A stretch of DNA of 64,000 nt, taken from Platerodrilus igneus. Lineage: Eukaryota > Arthropoda > Insecta > Coleoptera > Lycidae. How positions within the stretch are numbered: position 1 is the first letter of the stretch; each line of letters begins with the position of its first letter. A model generated the notes under the pieces. The model was not told where the DNA came from. It did not search any database and saw nothing but the letters and a program-made list of their open reading frames with translations. The position numbers and the translations under genes are program-made. The DNA is taken from the NCBI GenBank assembly GCA_036346225.1, contig JARFIW010000170.1:5766501-5830500 (forward strand). Reading direction: 5' to 3'. Positions 32,783 to 44,615 of this stretch are shown piece by piece.

Positions 32783-34705
32783 GGTTCAATATTTTCAAAT
32801 GGTGACGCTAATAAAACAATTCATCGAACTGGTACTTACATTTGATCACCACACAGCAGATGCTACCATTTTTCCACGCTACAGGTCATTTGTTTTATGT
32901 TAAGTGTGCTCACTTGTATGTTCAGGACATGTTCAGTTTGAAAGAGAGAATGAATCCTTGTGAATATCAACGTTTTACAACAGAGGTTACTTTACAATCC
33001 CACTCTCTAACAAATTTTGGGCTGGCATCTGGTCTGATATGCGTATTAGAGCAGGTATTCATGAAATCCATTAAGAGTTAAGGATGGCTCGCCCGAGGTC
33101 GTGGAATTACTCCCTGTGTCGTGACTCGATGGACTTTGGGAATGGTTTATCTTCAAAACATCTGCAAACAAGCAGAGGTTTGCTGCGGTATCGTTAAGTG
33201 AGCAACACGTGGACCTACGCCAGTCTCGTGTCACCAGAAATGTAGCGGATACCGGAAAAATGTGTCATTTTCCCAGTATCCACCATTCCCTACGACTGAT
33301 TTCATCATGTCCATAAGCGGTGGAAAGGCTGAGGACACAAATGCTAACTGTCATATGGTTCTTCAGATTGGAAATAAATCGCTGTTACGAGTAGTTGGAC
33401 AAAACTTCCGAAATGTTAAATTGAAACGAAACAACAAAGTCGTATCCCTAGCATCTGCTGTACGAACAGAGCACCGCGTAACAAAAACATCCAAACCTTG
33501 ATTACACTGCTGCGATTTTCTTAGACAGCAACGCCGATCGAAACGATATTGCAGCTGCAATGGAGGATTGCACAAAACACAGAACCTGGGCGATCTGATA
33601 TACAATTTGTTCGCAAAAGCTGCGGCAAAACAATTTTCATCCTAACGAGATTGCCTACCACTCAGAATTCAATCAGATTTCATTCGCTGCACACCTATCA
33701 CTAGGTAAAATAAATTTTGAATACCATTCAAGTACCTGCATATCGCTCTTTGATTGCTTTGGTAAGAAATTGGTAACTCAACTTGATTTGTGCGCGTTTT
33801 CATTTCCTACAGGTCCAGACGTGGTTAGGAGTTGAGTAGGAGCCTCTCGACTGCGAGTGGCTGCGCACTTCCCAAGGTCTCAGCCGTATAATCATGACAA
33901 GAGACGCGGCGTCACAATATTTAGAATTTATTGCCTGCGGCTGCAAAAACTGCAACAGTGTTTGTAGCTGCAGGAAGGCTGGACAGTACTCCGTAGTTTG
34001 CATCCACTGCCAGAGAGTCTCATGTCACAACGTCCCCGAGCTCGCATTAAGCCTGGATTACTCATCCACAGATGACATGTCGGACGAAGATGAAGTAAAC
34101 GAAGAATTGTCGGTGCCCGTTTGGGATACTCTTGAAAAACCCCTGACATCTCAAAAGACGTCTTGGACCAACCAGGTCTATCAAAGAGGGCAAAGTTAGA
34201 TTAAAATAAATACATTCTCAAAACTGATGTCAGATTTTCAAATTTTTTCATCGATGTATTTAGACATTTTTGTTTTAATATAATAATAATAGGAAAATCC
34301 TTTAACTACTTATCAACTAAAAAAGGTAAATTTTATTTAGAATTTTTATATTTAATTATTATTTTGTAGCCACTTAAACACTGAAGATGATTTAAAATTA
34401 AAAATCGAAAGCGCTCAGTATGTAGTACATATTATGTTTGCACGATTACGACTTTATAATAATAATGATAACTAATTATCAGTACTTTGACTTTTTACAT
34501 ACCCACGTCTGTAGATAAAAATACAGATAATCTAATATTTTGCTCAATTGGTTGAGGGAGTCACTTTGGAGTCCCCTGAGACTCCAAGACAGCCAACTGA
34601 GAGAGAAGGTGAAAGTTTCCAAGCAAAATGCTAGGCCTTCAGAAACTTGACTGGTACTAAAAATGATGAAATTTTACTAAAAATCGTGCAACTTGAAAAA
34701 CTGGC
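32783..34705 (+). pseudogene. CXC-family core element, copy A, 3' part
   Basis: Resumes the gene cut at 22379. Visible segments are VQYFQMVTLIKQFIE (32785-32835), MRIRAGIHEIH-type sequence, PFPTTDFIMSISGGKAED (33283-33340), NCHMVLQIGNKSLLRVVGQN, and the terminal cysteine cluster C-x-C-x2-C-x3-C-x-C...C-x2-C-x4-C at 33930-34025 (starting CGCKNCNSVCSC). That is a CXC zinc-binding motif of the tesmin/TSO1 type, followed by an acidic tail and a stop at 34197-34199. An apparent GT...AG intron lies at 33705-33812. The trailing 3' region to 34705 matches copy B, then similarity stops abruptly. Confidence 0.7.
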
Positions 34706-37337
34706 CAAAATTTGAAAAGCTGTATCTCCGAACTATCGGTCCTATAAAAACCGTCCTGGCCTCAAATTACTAGAAAATTAACCTACTTTAAAGTTGAATA
34801 TCACAATCTTTGATTTAAAAAAACAGTCCTTCCGGGTCAAAATCGACCAAAAATGAAAAAAAGGTCAACATTTTTGAGTATTTTTTTATTTTTGAACATG
34901 ACCTGGTCCTCTGCCGAGCTCGAAAACTTGGATTTAACATTGTCATTACAAACAATTTATCAAAAAAACAAAATATCTGATTTGATGCAGCGCTCACGCC
35001 CTTTTCATGTTTAATTTGACTAAATTGTTATTGAAATGTTTAAATTGGTACAAAACCTGCACGTTTAGTTACTGCTCAAGTATATACAATTATTTCAGGG
35101 TAGATAATTCAATCTAAGTGGCTTCTGCCAAAATTACAGCTGTAAATTTTTCTCTAGAATGCAAAATTCTGAGCGGGGTACTTTACAAATTTTGTGACGA
35201 ATATATATCTAACTGATTGTGCTAAAAACTGTACTAAGAACATCTAATAAGTTTCCACATAAAGCTGATAAAAACTTCCTATCATAATACTTCATATATT
35301 TCAAATGTAGGTTAAATAATGCGGCATGTATATTTTCATCTCGTGTATCGCTCGAAGCACTTTATCATTCCGAAGAGTTCCATTCTTCAAACAAAACATC
35401 TCTGCGCTTCATTCACTTTTAAACAGTATTGATTTAGAACCGGGATCATCCAACAAACGTTATGCATAGCAGTTCTAGTAAACTTTACTACAAAGGATAC
35501 AGAAAAAATCCTTTAAACTAAATTTACTAGTACGCGCCCTTATTATTGCAGAGTCATGTCTTCTCCAAAATCCAATTTACTACAATCAGAAGGGAATATC
35601 GCGGATGTCTTTCATTCGATTGAATAAAAGATATCCCTTCGAGACTTAGTGATTCAATAATACAGATTTGTTGTGCAAGTCTCTATCCTGTTTCGTTATT
35701 TATTTCCAGATACCGTAATACTTAATAAATTTTTAGGCGTGTTAAGAAGTAGCTGATTTCTAGTATAAATTGTAATTCGTTTAAAGTTCTTTTCATTTCG
35801 AACCGGCACATTTATAAAACAACCTTATTACGTTCGATGGTGTCCAACCTATACTCCATTTCAATGAAACAACATTGTAAAGTATCATAGTCAGCGATTT
35901 TTAAATTCGTATTAATAACTCTGAAAAAGAATAGCCGCGTAATCTAATAAGCAATAAAATGAGCTTAACACTAGTCTTCTTGAAATTAAATGGAATATAA
36001 AACGCAAGTTCAACCACATTCACTTCCGCTTAGAAAGTAGCATCATTATATATATTCTTATGCTCCCCCCCTTTTTTTTTTGATATTTACTTTAAACTGT
36101 GGTTTATTTATTTATAATTTTATATACTTGACAGTGTGAAAATTTTGACTCTTATATTTTGTGCTTTAACTATGTTTGGTCGGTATACAAAACAAAACTA
36201 TATAAATATGCCTCGACTACTGAAACTCTCCTTCTCAGGGTATCTACACCTACCTACCGTGGGTTCAGTGATAGGTAGATGGTCACGACACCGACCAAAC
36301 TGCACTACCTTTATTTTATTATACGTAACCGTATATTCGTATATGCCAAATTTAATAAACAGATCCACGTAGCCTTGTGTACAGCAATGTGCTATCCAAA
36401 TCACTCTAATTCGTTTTCCTTCCGTCTAATAACTCCAATCCAAATCCTTTCTACCTTAATCCAACTCGTTCTAAATATCCACTCTTATTTACGCCTGTCT
36501 CGATGCCGCTCCAATATCTACTCTTATAACTTTCTATTCTTCTTTAACTATTTCTATTCCGTATAACTATCTATATTCTTTTTCACTTCAATCAAAGGCT
36601 TTACTTTCCAAAAATATTTTATTTTAACTTTTAAATATTCAAATTAGCACAATTTTACCAAAACACGTCTTGTTACCAAAATAATTCAAATCGATCTCTC
36701 CATTATTATGTTTACCTAGGCGATACCACCTTTTAAATTATGCCTACTCTTTTTACATTTCTACAAACCCCCAACATCCAATTAAATCGTCCCAACTAGC
36801 GTTGTGTCACTAATACCTATTAGTCATATCTTTGCACTTTACAATTACATAAATACTGTTCAATCATTGGTTCATATGACCGCGTTGCACTTAAACACTT
36901 TTTTGATACATTATTTTCACATATAATTTTGATATTACAAGTTTGTCCAAAGGTTGATTCTAATAAATGCATGCCGAAATGTTTCACATATAAACCTGGT
37001 TCTGTGTTGTGAATAGTGAAACTTCCACAGACGCAACCGGCTTTTAGACCAGCAAATTTACACTCTTTGGCTTATCAACGTACAACTTAGTATAAATCCT
37101 TGAATACTGCGTTTTCTCACGTCATCAAGTCATTGTTTTACGTATTGGCACTTCTACTCTGACTAATATACTTCAAATACTTTACCATTTGCAAAGTACG
37201 GCAAACACAAATTTTACAGTTACGTGATCTGATCATTGGCTTTATTTGGCATATACACAATCTTAAAACACCAAAATGCTCTTTATACCCTTTTAGCTAT
37301 TACGTACACTTCAATATATATATATATATATATATAT
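34706..37337. other. Spacer between core copies, with an old repeat
   Basis: AT-rich. 35350-35720 is a diverged homologue of 54347-54690. A T-rich run lies near 36070 and (TA)n at 37313-37337. No recognisable gene. Confidence 0.5.
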
Positions 37338-37684
37338 TAACAGTTATAAGATGAAATGAAAACCCAGCTTTTTACTATATAAAGTTGAATTGCCATTTCA
37401 AATCGAACTAGTAATTGAAAACCACTAAAAAAACAGCTATAGCAGTATTTGAACCTGCGACCATTGATTTGCCGGATCAACGCTCTAACCAACTGAGCTA
37501 TGCAGCTAATTGTTTAGAAGGTATTATAACTTATACTACTGGAGTTTATTCTTGTTACCGAGATTTTCAATTACGTCTTGCATTTAAGGAAATTGATTCT
37601 AGTTATATACATAATTCATGTACTAATAACTTGATCATCCCATTTTACTGCGTTCGGATAATACAAAGATGTAAGTATATTATC
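37338..37684. repeat. Left inverted repeat flanking core copy B, with tRNA-like sequence
   Basis: About 90% identical to the reverse complement of 41217-41561, starting taacagttataagatgaaat. It adjoins a (TA)n tract. It contains a minus-strand tRNA-like sequence at 37434-37507 with a 7-nt T-loop and an anticodon-loop reading ccggcaa. Confidence 0.88.
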
Positions 37685-40600
37685 CGAATTTTGACAATTT
37701 TTCAAGTTACACGATTTTTAGTAAAATGTCATCATTTTTAGTACCAGTCAAGTTTCTGAAGGCCTAGCATTTGCTTGGAAACCCTCTCCTTCTCTCTCAG
37801 TCGGCTGTCTTGGGGTTTCAGGGGACTCCAAAGTGACCCCCTCAACCATTTGAGCAAAAAATTAAATTATCTGTATTTTTATTTACATGCGTGGGTATGT
37901 AAAAAATCAAAGTACTGATAACTAGTTGTCATTATTATTATATTAAAAAATCTGACATCAGTTTTGAGGTTGTATTTATTTTAATCTAACTTTGCTCTTT
38001 TTGATGGATCTGGTTGGTCCAAGACGTCTTTTCAGATGTCAGGAGGGTTTTTAAGAGTATCGGAGACGGGCACCGTCAATTGTTCGTTTACTTCATCTTC
38101 GTCTGACATGTCATCTGTGGATAAGCAATCCAGGCTTAATGCAAGCTCAAGGACGTTGTAACATGAGACTCACTCGCAGTGGATGCAAACTACGGAGTAC
38201 TGTCCAGCCTTCCTGCAGCTACAAACACTGTTGCAGCCGCAGGCAATAAATTCATGATTATACGGCTGAGAGCTTAGGAAATTTCTTACCAAAGCAATCA
38301 AAGAACGATATGCAGGTAGCTGAATGGTATTCAAAATTTATTTTACCTAGTGATAGGTACGCAGCGAGTGAAATCTGATGAATTCTGAGTGGTAGGTTGA
38401 AGATTGTTTTGCCGCAGCTTTTGCGAACAAATTGTATCTCAGATCGCTCAGGCTCTGTGTTATGTGCAGTCCTCCATTACAGCCGCAATATCGTTTGAAT
38501 TGGCGTTGCTGTCCATGAAAATCGCAACAGTGTAATCAAGGTTTCGATGTTTTTGTTACGCGGCGCTCTGTTCGTACAACAGATGCTAAGCATACGAATT
38601 TGTTGTTTCGTTTCAATTTGACATCTCGGAAGTTTTGTCCAACTACTCGTAACAGCGTAACAACATGACCAATCTAAAGGGCCAAATGATAGTTAGCATT
38701 TGTGTCCCCCAGTCATTCCACTGCTTATGGACATGATGAAATCAGCCGTAAGGAATGGTGGATACTGGAAAACTAATGACATTTTTCCGGTATCCGCTAC
38801 ATTTCTGGTGGCATGAGACTGATGTAGGTCACCGTATTGCTCACTTGCCGATACCACAGTAAACCTCCACTTCTTCGCAGATATTCTAGAGATAAACCAT
38901 CCCCAAAATCCATCAAGTCAGAACGCAGGGAGAAATTTTACGATTTCGGGCGAGCCCTCCATAACTCTTAATGGATTTCATGAGAACCTGCTCTATACCA
39001 GATGACAGCCCAAAATTTGTTAGAGCGTCAGATTGTAAAGTATCCCTCTGTTGTAAAACGTTGATATTCACAAGGATTCATACTCTCTTTCAAACTAAAC
39101 ATGCCCTGTAATACAAGTGAGCACAATTAGCATAAAGCGAGTGAGCTGCAGCGTGGAAGAATAGTAGCCTCTGCTGTGTGGTGGTCAAATGTAAATTCCA
39201 GTTCTCCGATCTCTCTGCTTCGGTGAATTGTTTTATTAGCGTGAACATTTGAAAATATTGAACCCATAATTGTGCAATAGGACCGTTGCTTTGAAGTTGT
39301 TGAAGAGCATCTGCGAATTTTGATACAACTTCTTGAAACTGCCCATTGTCTTTGGAACTCAGAATTACTAATTTGTCAAAATTTATTAACAATTCTTCAA
39401 TCATACTTAAGTCGTCTTCTGTCACAGCATTGTCTTTACAACTTCTTGTGCTAACTTTAGTTGCATCAAAATGTGGGCCCTCACTGCTGTGACATAAGCG
39501 TGGACGGACATCATCTTGTCAATGCTGTTTTCTGCATAAATATTTGAAAGTAATTCCTTTAGTCCACTTCCTCCCATGATCACGCCAATTGTTCCGATGA
39601 ATGACATAAACAAGTGAAGATCACCCAACCTTACAACTACGTTGCATAAATCGGTATCGGGGCAGTTCTCAATGATCTCTTTGACTTTAATGTACAATAG
39701 TTGATCAAAGATTACAATGCTATTTTTCTGCCCATGGATTCGACGTTTCTCAATGGCAAGCAGGAGAGTTGTTAGTATGGTGTCATATTGTGATGGTCGT
39801 TGGTTGATGAAGGTAAGGTAAAACAATTCGATGTTTCAAACGATTGATCTTGGGTGGCTTCTTTTATGAAACCATTCCATCCACAGATAGGTAACTCTTT
39901 CTGAGTTTTACCTAGCAGCCGTAACAGATTTTAATGTAGTGGCAAAATATCTTCAGGTGGGGTGAATAACGTTCACGCTTTCTACCTCAATTGACGCTAA
40001 ATGCTGATTGTTATCATGGTGTAAGGTTTCTAACTGAATAAGAGGGTTTTTCTCTATTATTTGAGCAGTCGTGATATTTGTTTTGAAACGGGATATCCTT
40101 CTTTCAGGACATACCGAACGAAATGGAGTAACAACAATTAAACCTCCCATTGCGTGGCAGGTTCCAAACCCATCCAATGAATTAACATTAAAATCAGCAT
40201 TGTCGAATGCAAAATACAGAAAGCATGATGGCTCCAAGCTAAGTTTGTCTGCTCACAGGAGGCTAAGGTTTCAAGAAATGAGGTATTAAAGTAAGATATT
40301 ACAAATTCAAGGGTGAATATCAAATCAATTAGATGTTTTGATTAAAATTTATGGATAAACACTGATACCATTCAATAATGATGAAATGAATGACCGAGGC
40401 CTCGCTGCTGTCATTATTGCATGTGCGAGAGCAACAGACTTCTTCCTATCTGCATCTAGGCAGGACCGTTTGTCTTTAAGAATTGCCGTTTTCAGCATTA
40501 GTCGTAAAGACTCGGGGATTACTGTATTTACATCATGGAAGAAGTAAGTAATCTGAGGGTGGAAATGAAGCTGTATCAAAAGGTTGTGCACGAATATCTT

Positions 40601-41216
40601 GTCGTATTACATCAGCAGCTGCATTAATCACACGCAGTCTCTCCCTTGTTGAGTTCGATTAAACGACGATTAAATTCTGGGATTAAAAGTTTTGAATTTT
40701 ATGTGGAATATTTAACTAGGCGAAAATGACCTAATGCTAAACACATAACTAGCAACCAGATAGGTAATCATATAACGGATTCAATCAGTGGTCCGTATGC
40801 TCGATTAGGTAATAGTTTTAGATTTAGTTTTGCTTAAGGTTATGGTTCTACAAGACTAGTGGCATTTATGTATATCTACATTGTTGTAATTTGTTATATG
40901 GCAAAAAATGTGTATTCCTCATTAAAAGAGTATTTAATTAGCTGGAAGATGGCAAATTTGCTTCGGAAATGTATGTACGTATTCGGTATAACTTGCGAGA
41001 TTATTATTTAAGTCGCGTTGTAGCTGGGATGGCCCACGTGCTGGACGCACTGGGGCTTGCGCTTTTCAGGGTACGTGCCGGGCTGGGGTAGGCCGTATTC
41101 TTGGCGATTGCCAACTTTGTTTGGGAGTACTCGTACGCTTTTTCGGATTTACCTCTTATTTTAGTTCCCCTACCTAATCCATAATTTCGTTCGGATGTAT
41201 TCAGTACTTACTCACC
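37685..41216 (-). pseudogene. CXC-family core element, copy B
   Basis: Inverted copy of the core without the Polinton. From right to left the segments are YFFHDVNTVIPESLRLMLKT (near 40535), ADRKKSVALAHAIM, DGFGTCHAMGGLIVVT (near 40175), FINQRPSQYDTILTTLL (39815-39765), VVVRLGDLHLFMSFIGTIGV, then MIEELLINFDKLVILSSKDN (39400) running through LWVQYFQMFTLIKQF (39275-39230). The last part spans the Polinton target as a single open frame with one attatg. The downstream part, including the CXC cluster, is badly damaged and lacks part of the intron/acceptor region found in copy A. Function is unknown. Frames are broken at least four times. Confidence 0.7.
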
Positions 41217-41561
41217 GATAATATACTTACATCTTTGTACTATCCGAACGCAGCAAAATGGAATAATCAAGTTATTAGTACATGAATTATGTATATAACT
41301 AGATTCAATTTTCTTAAATGCAAGACGTAATTGAAAATCGGTAACAAGAATATGCTCCAGTAGTATATATTATAACACCTTCTAAACAATTGGCTGCATA
41401 GCTCAGTTGGTTAGAGCGTTGATCCGACAAATCAATGGTCGCAGGTTCAAAATCCTGCTGTAGCTGTTCTTTTAGTGGTGTTCAATTACTAGCACGATTT
41501 GAAATGGTAATTCAACTTTACATAATAAAAGTTGAGTTTTCATTTCATCTTATAACTGTTA
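41217..41561. repeat. Right inverted repeat flanking core copy B, with tRNA-like sequence
   Basis: Partner of 37338-37684. The tRNA-like unit at 41392-41466 (+) has an A-box tagctcagttgg, a B-box-like ggttcaaaatcc, a 7-bp acceptor pairing, an anticodon stem ttgat/atcaa and a loop ccgacaa. Position 33 is C instead of T and the T-loop has 8 nt, so this is a tRNA-derived pseudo-sequence. Confidence 0.88.
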
Positions 41562-43159
41562 GTATATATTAATAAACATGCATTTGCATTCCAAATGTAG
41601 ATTATTTTTTTTCGTTGTATATATACTGCTACAGAAATTACAAAATAGGCTAGCCAGATTCGACGCCAATCCTTGCTAATAATTAGAAAACCCCAAAACA
41701 TTTCATATGTAATTCGCAAAATTTTCTTTAAAATTTGAATGGATAATTTAAATATACTTCTATTACCCCGCCTCAGTGTGACTGATAAGCAACCTTGAGC
41801 AGATTTTTGAGTCAAACTACCTCAAGAGTTGACCCCAAAATTAGATAATTATCCTCTCATTTTCTATACGCAAAAACTTATACTAGCTTGATCTACTTAA
41901 TAATACACAAATTGTCTCCCTAAGGTTTTAAAACAAAGTTATAGTTGCGCTTTAGATCCCCAAATTTTTGTTGGTATTCATATCTCCATTACCACCTGTC
42001 CTTGATCACCATTGCAATTTAGAGATTTTTTCCATTTAGAATTAACTGCATCGAAAAGTTCCTGGTTCCACTTTTTTTTTCGATATCCATTTTAATTAAT
42101 CTCCATACGCCGAAGTATATTTCATCAGTTTTCAAAAGTACTTTTATCTTAATAGATTAAAGTAGCAGGTGACCTTGCACCAAGTTCACTTACCGTCTAT
42201 TGGAGCAATAAATATGTTGTCGTTGAACTCCATAAAAAGCTATTTAGTAACTATTTATCAATGATCAAATGTTCAAAGCTTGAATGCCCGCTTTAATCAA
42301 TTTCCGGCTTCATATAATAAAATTCTAAATACGTCAAGGGTCTCAAACGTTTGAGTCAACCCATTAAGTAACTATTAAGCGCAATTTCGTGTGTTGTTAT
42401 CCGTAATGACCTGTTAGTTTAAAATTTAATGCAATCATAAAAGTTCACTATCTCTTTCTAATGCTTGGAAGTAATAGTTGGTTATCGCTCTATTAATGAG
42501 CTTCTGTAATAATTTATAGCCATTAAAACTTGTTATCTTATTTGGATATTCAAATTCCCCGATGTTATCGCGTTCCGCAAATTAGGCCGTTCATTCATAT
42601 TGCTTTTTAACGTAAATATAGTGGATTCTAGAACCATCTCGAAAAGTGGCTTCTATAAAAGTAAACTACTTCGCATTAAAAACTTGCAATTATGTTTCAA
42701 CGTTTTGAATTAAATAACATTTCTTAACTGATATTTCTAAAAAGGATGAATGCATTATTGAATTTACATTTTATAAATGTACGGGTTGTTTTCATATTTT
42801 CACCGGTAAGAACTTGTTTTAAATGATATTTTTAAAGAGGGCAACTTGACACTGAAGTTGTTTAGTATTCCTAAAGTAGAAAAATCTTTATGCATTATAG
42901 AATTAGCATATTAGAACTCGCTTACGGTCTTTTCAGTCTGCGTAAATGCAATACTTGTTTTTAACTGATATTTTACAGGAGAATAAAAATTTACATACAG
43001 GTTTTTCAATCAATGAATGCATTTGTATTTTCGTCGGCTATAACTTGTTTTAAACAATATTTTTAAAAAAATATTTACAGCATCAAATATTGATATCTGA
43101 CAAATTTAATTTTAAACTATAATACTTTTACCTATGAAAGTGATTATAATACAGCGTTA
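41562..43159. other. Non-coding AT-rich spacer with a degenerate interspersed motif
   Basis: No gene was seen. A phrase like acttgttttaaatgatattttta recurs loosely at about 42815, 42950 and 43040. Confidence 0.45.
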
Positions 43160-43760
43160 TTCTGCTCTTAAAAACGTTTCAGAGTAAATAAGTGGAAAGT
43201 TATTTTAAAATGCCCATGAAACGAGACGGGAAGGATGTACGCGCGCGTGTACCTGTATGTGTGAGCATGAGTGCGTGTGTGTATATGCGAGCGCGTGCGT
43301 TTTCGGTACATAGAATGGCCTAACCACCCTTTAGGAGGCCGGACAAAACGTACATCAAGAAATGGTAACGTTCCATTCATTTAATGTCCATGGTAAATTT
43401 AATATCGTTATGGTGATTGTTTAGTGAAGTGGGTCCGTATCACAAAGATGTTGCCTGTATACCCAAACCATGCGTTGGGTTTCATGTTTGAGGTTTGAGG
43501 ATTCAGAAGTCATAGATGCAAATGACTCCATAAAGATATTGGTCACAAAAGGAGATAAAGGTAAGTCCTTGCGTGTGTCCAAAGTTTGTTTCTAAAACTA
43601 TTCAAGGAAGACAAAAACACAACGTCAAATATTTGGGCAATCAAGTGTTCAACTGTCGTAAAAATTGTTTTATTATGGTGTCAGTATCCTGACAGGTACT
43701 TTGGTTACTAAGGAGGTTACGTCAAAACTTGCCGGTCAAGAATAATGCTGCAATTACTTT
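43160..43760 (-). pseudogene. Decayed Penelope-like element RT fragment
   Basis: On the minus strand, pieces of a Penelope-type reverse transcriptase appear in order: FDVT and TKVPVR-like sequence near 43720-43690, QTLDTRKDLPLSPFVTN (43600-43540), IFMESFASM, and an F-V-I-R block where the YVDD box should be (reads YTGN, near 43460). It ends with NGTLPFLDVRFV and LGHSMYRKR (43376-43300). It is interrupted by a GT/CG-rich run at 43225-43300. The N-G-x-L-P-F-L-D-V and H-S-x-Y-R-K motifs are typical of the family. It is dead and older than the element at 46372-52893. Confidence 0.72.
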
Positions 43761-43839
43761 GCTAACAAAGACGCAGTTTAAAGCATGGAATGAACTATTG
43801 CATTGGTAGAGCTTTAAAAAGTTTGCGAGGTATTCTACC

Positions 43840-44100
43840 TGTTAAGTCTCTCTTTGCCGCACGTCGCCGTGTTTAATGTTAAGTCGTAAATTCGTAGCAA
43901 AGCTGTCATCTCTGTCATTAGTGTTGCCGAATGTGATTTTATGTGATAACCCCTAAAAAACACAGTGAGAGTGCTAACGTAACACGTCCAATAAATCGCC
44001 ATACAGTCCGCTTCGTTCAAGAGTAGGAAGGACACTTAGAACAATAGAATACGCCTGAGGTAAGTCGATATATAAAATTATAAGACTCCGGGCGTTACCA
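43840..44100 (+). repeat. BEL/Pao left LTR (short version)
   Basis: Matches 53523-53920, starting tgttaagtctctctttgccgc and ending near aagactcc. It lacks about 130 bp that the right LTR has after aaagctgtcatc. Exact ends are uncertain. Confidence 0.65.
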
Positions 44101-44615
44101 AAAATGGCCTTCTAACGTCAGATTATTTGATTAATTAATTAGTTCCTATTCCTGTCGTTCCTCATTAATACTTTTAATTTAATAATTGTCGTAGTTTTAA
44201 TATGTTTTGGGCGTGTTACAAAGATGCTAACATCTTGGTCGCACATTTAATAATATATAAACATTTGAGTATAACGGTAGATTTATAATACATCCTTTTT
44301 TCTCTGTCCCAAGGATTAATGGACGGTCGGTTTACTCGATGTAAATTTTGTAGAGATACTATATTTATGAGGGTGTATTTTAAGTTCTTACCTTATTTTT
44401 GTCAAGTTTGATGCACCACTCGGGTCATTCAATTTAGTATATCAAAGGGGTTATTAATATTTATTTTGAAACATTAAATGTTTTGTCAACCGAGCATTGT
44501 AATTAGTTGTATTTGTCGATTAATAATTTAATTTCGTAGATTAATTAATTAGTGGTCGTAGCGTATTGAGATACGCATTGTTTTTACGTTAATTTTTATT
44601 GTTAATTAATCAAAT

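Noticed and set aside
41392..41466. Functional tRNA gene
   Set aside because: The fold is good, but position 33 is C and the T-loop has one extra base. The partner copy at 37434-37507 differs in the anticodon loop. Better read as tRNA-derived repeat sequence.
43835..44035. 66-codon minus-strand ORF with a similar peptide at 53520-53600
   Set aside because: The peptide similarity only reflects the two BEL LTRs being related DNA. No other support for coding.
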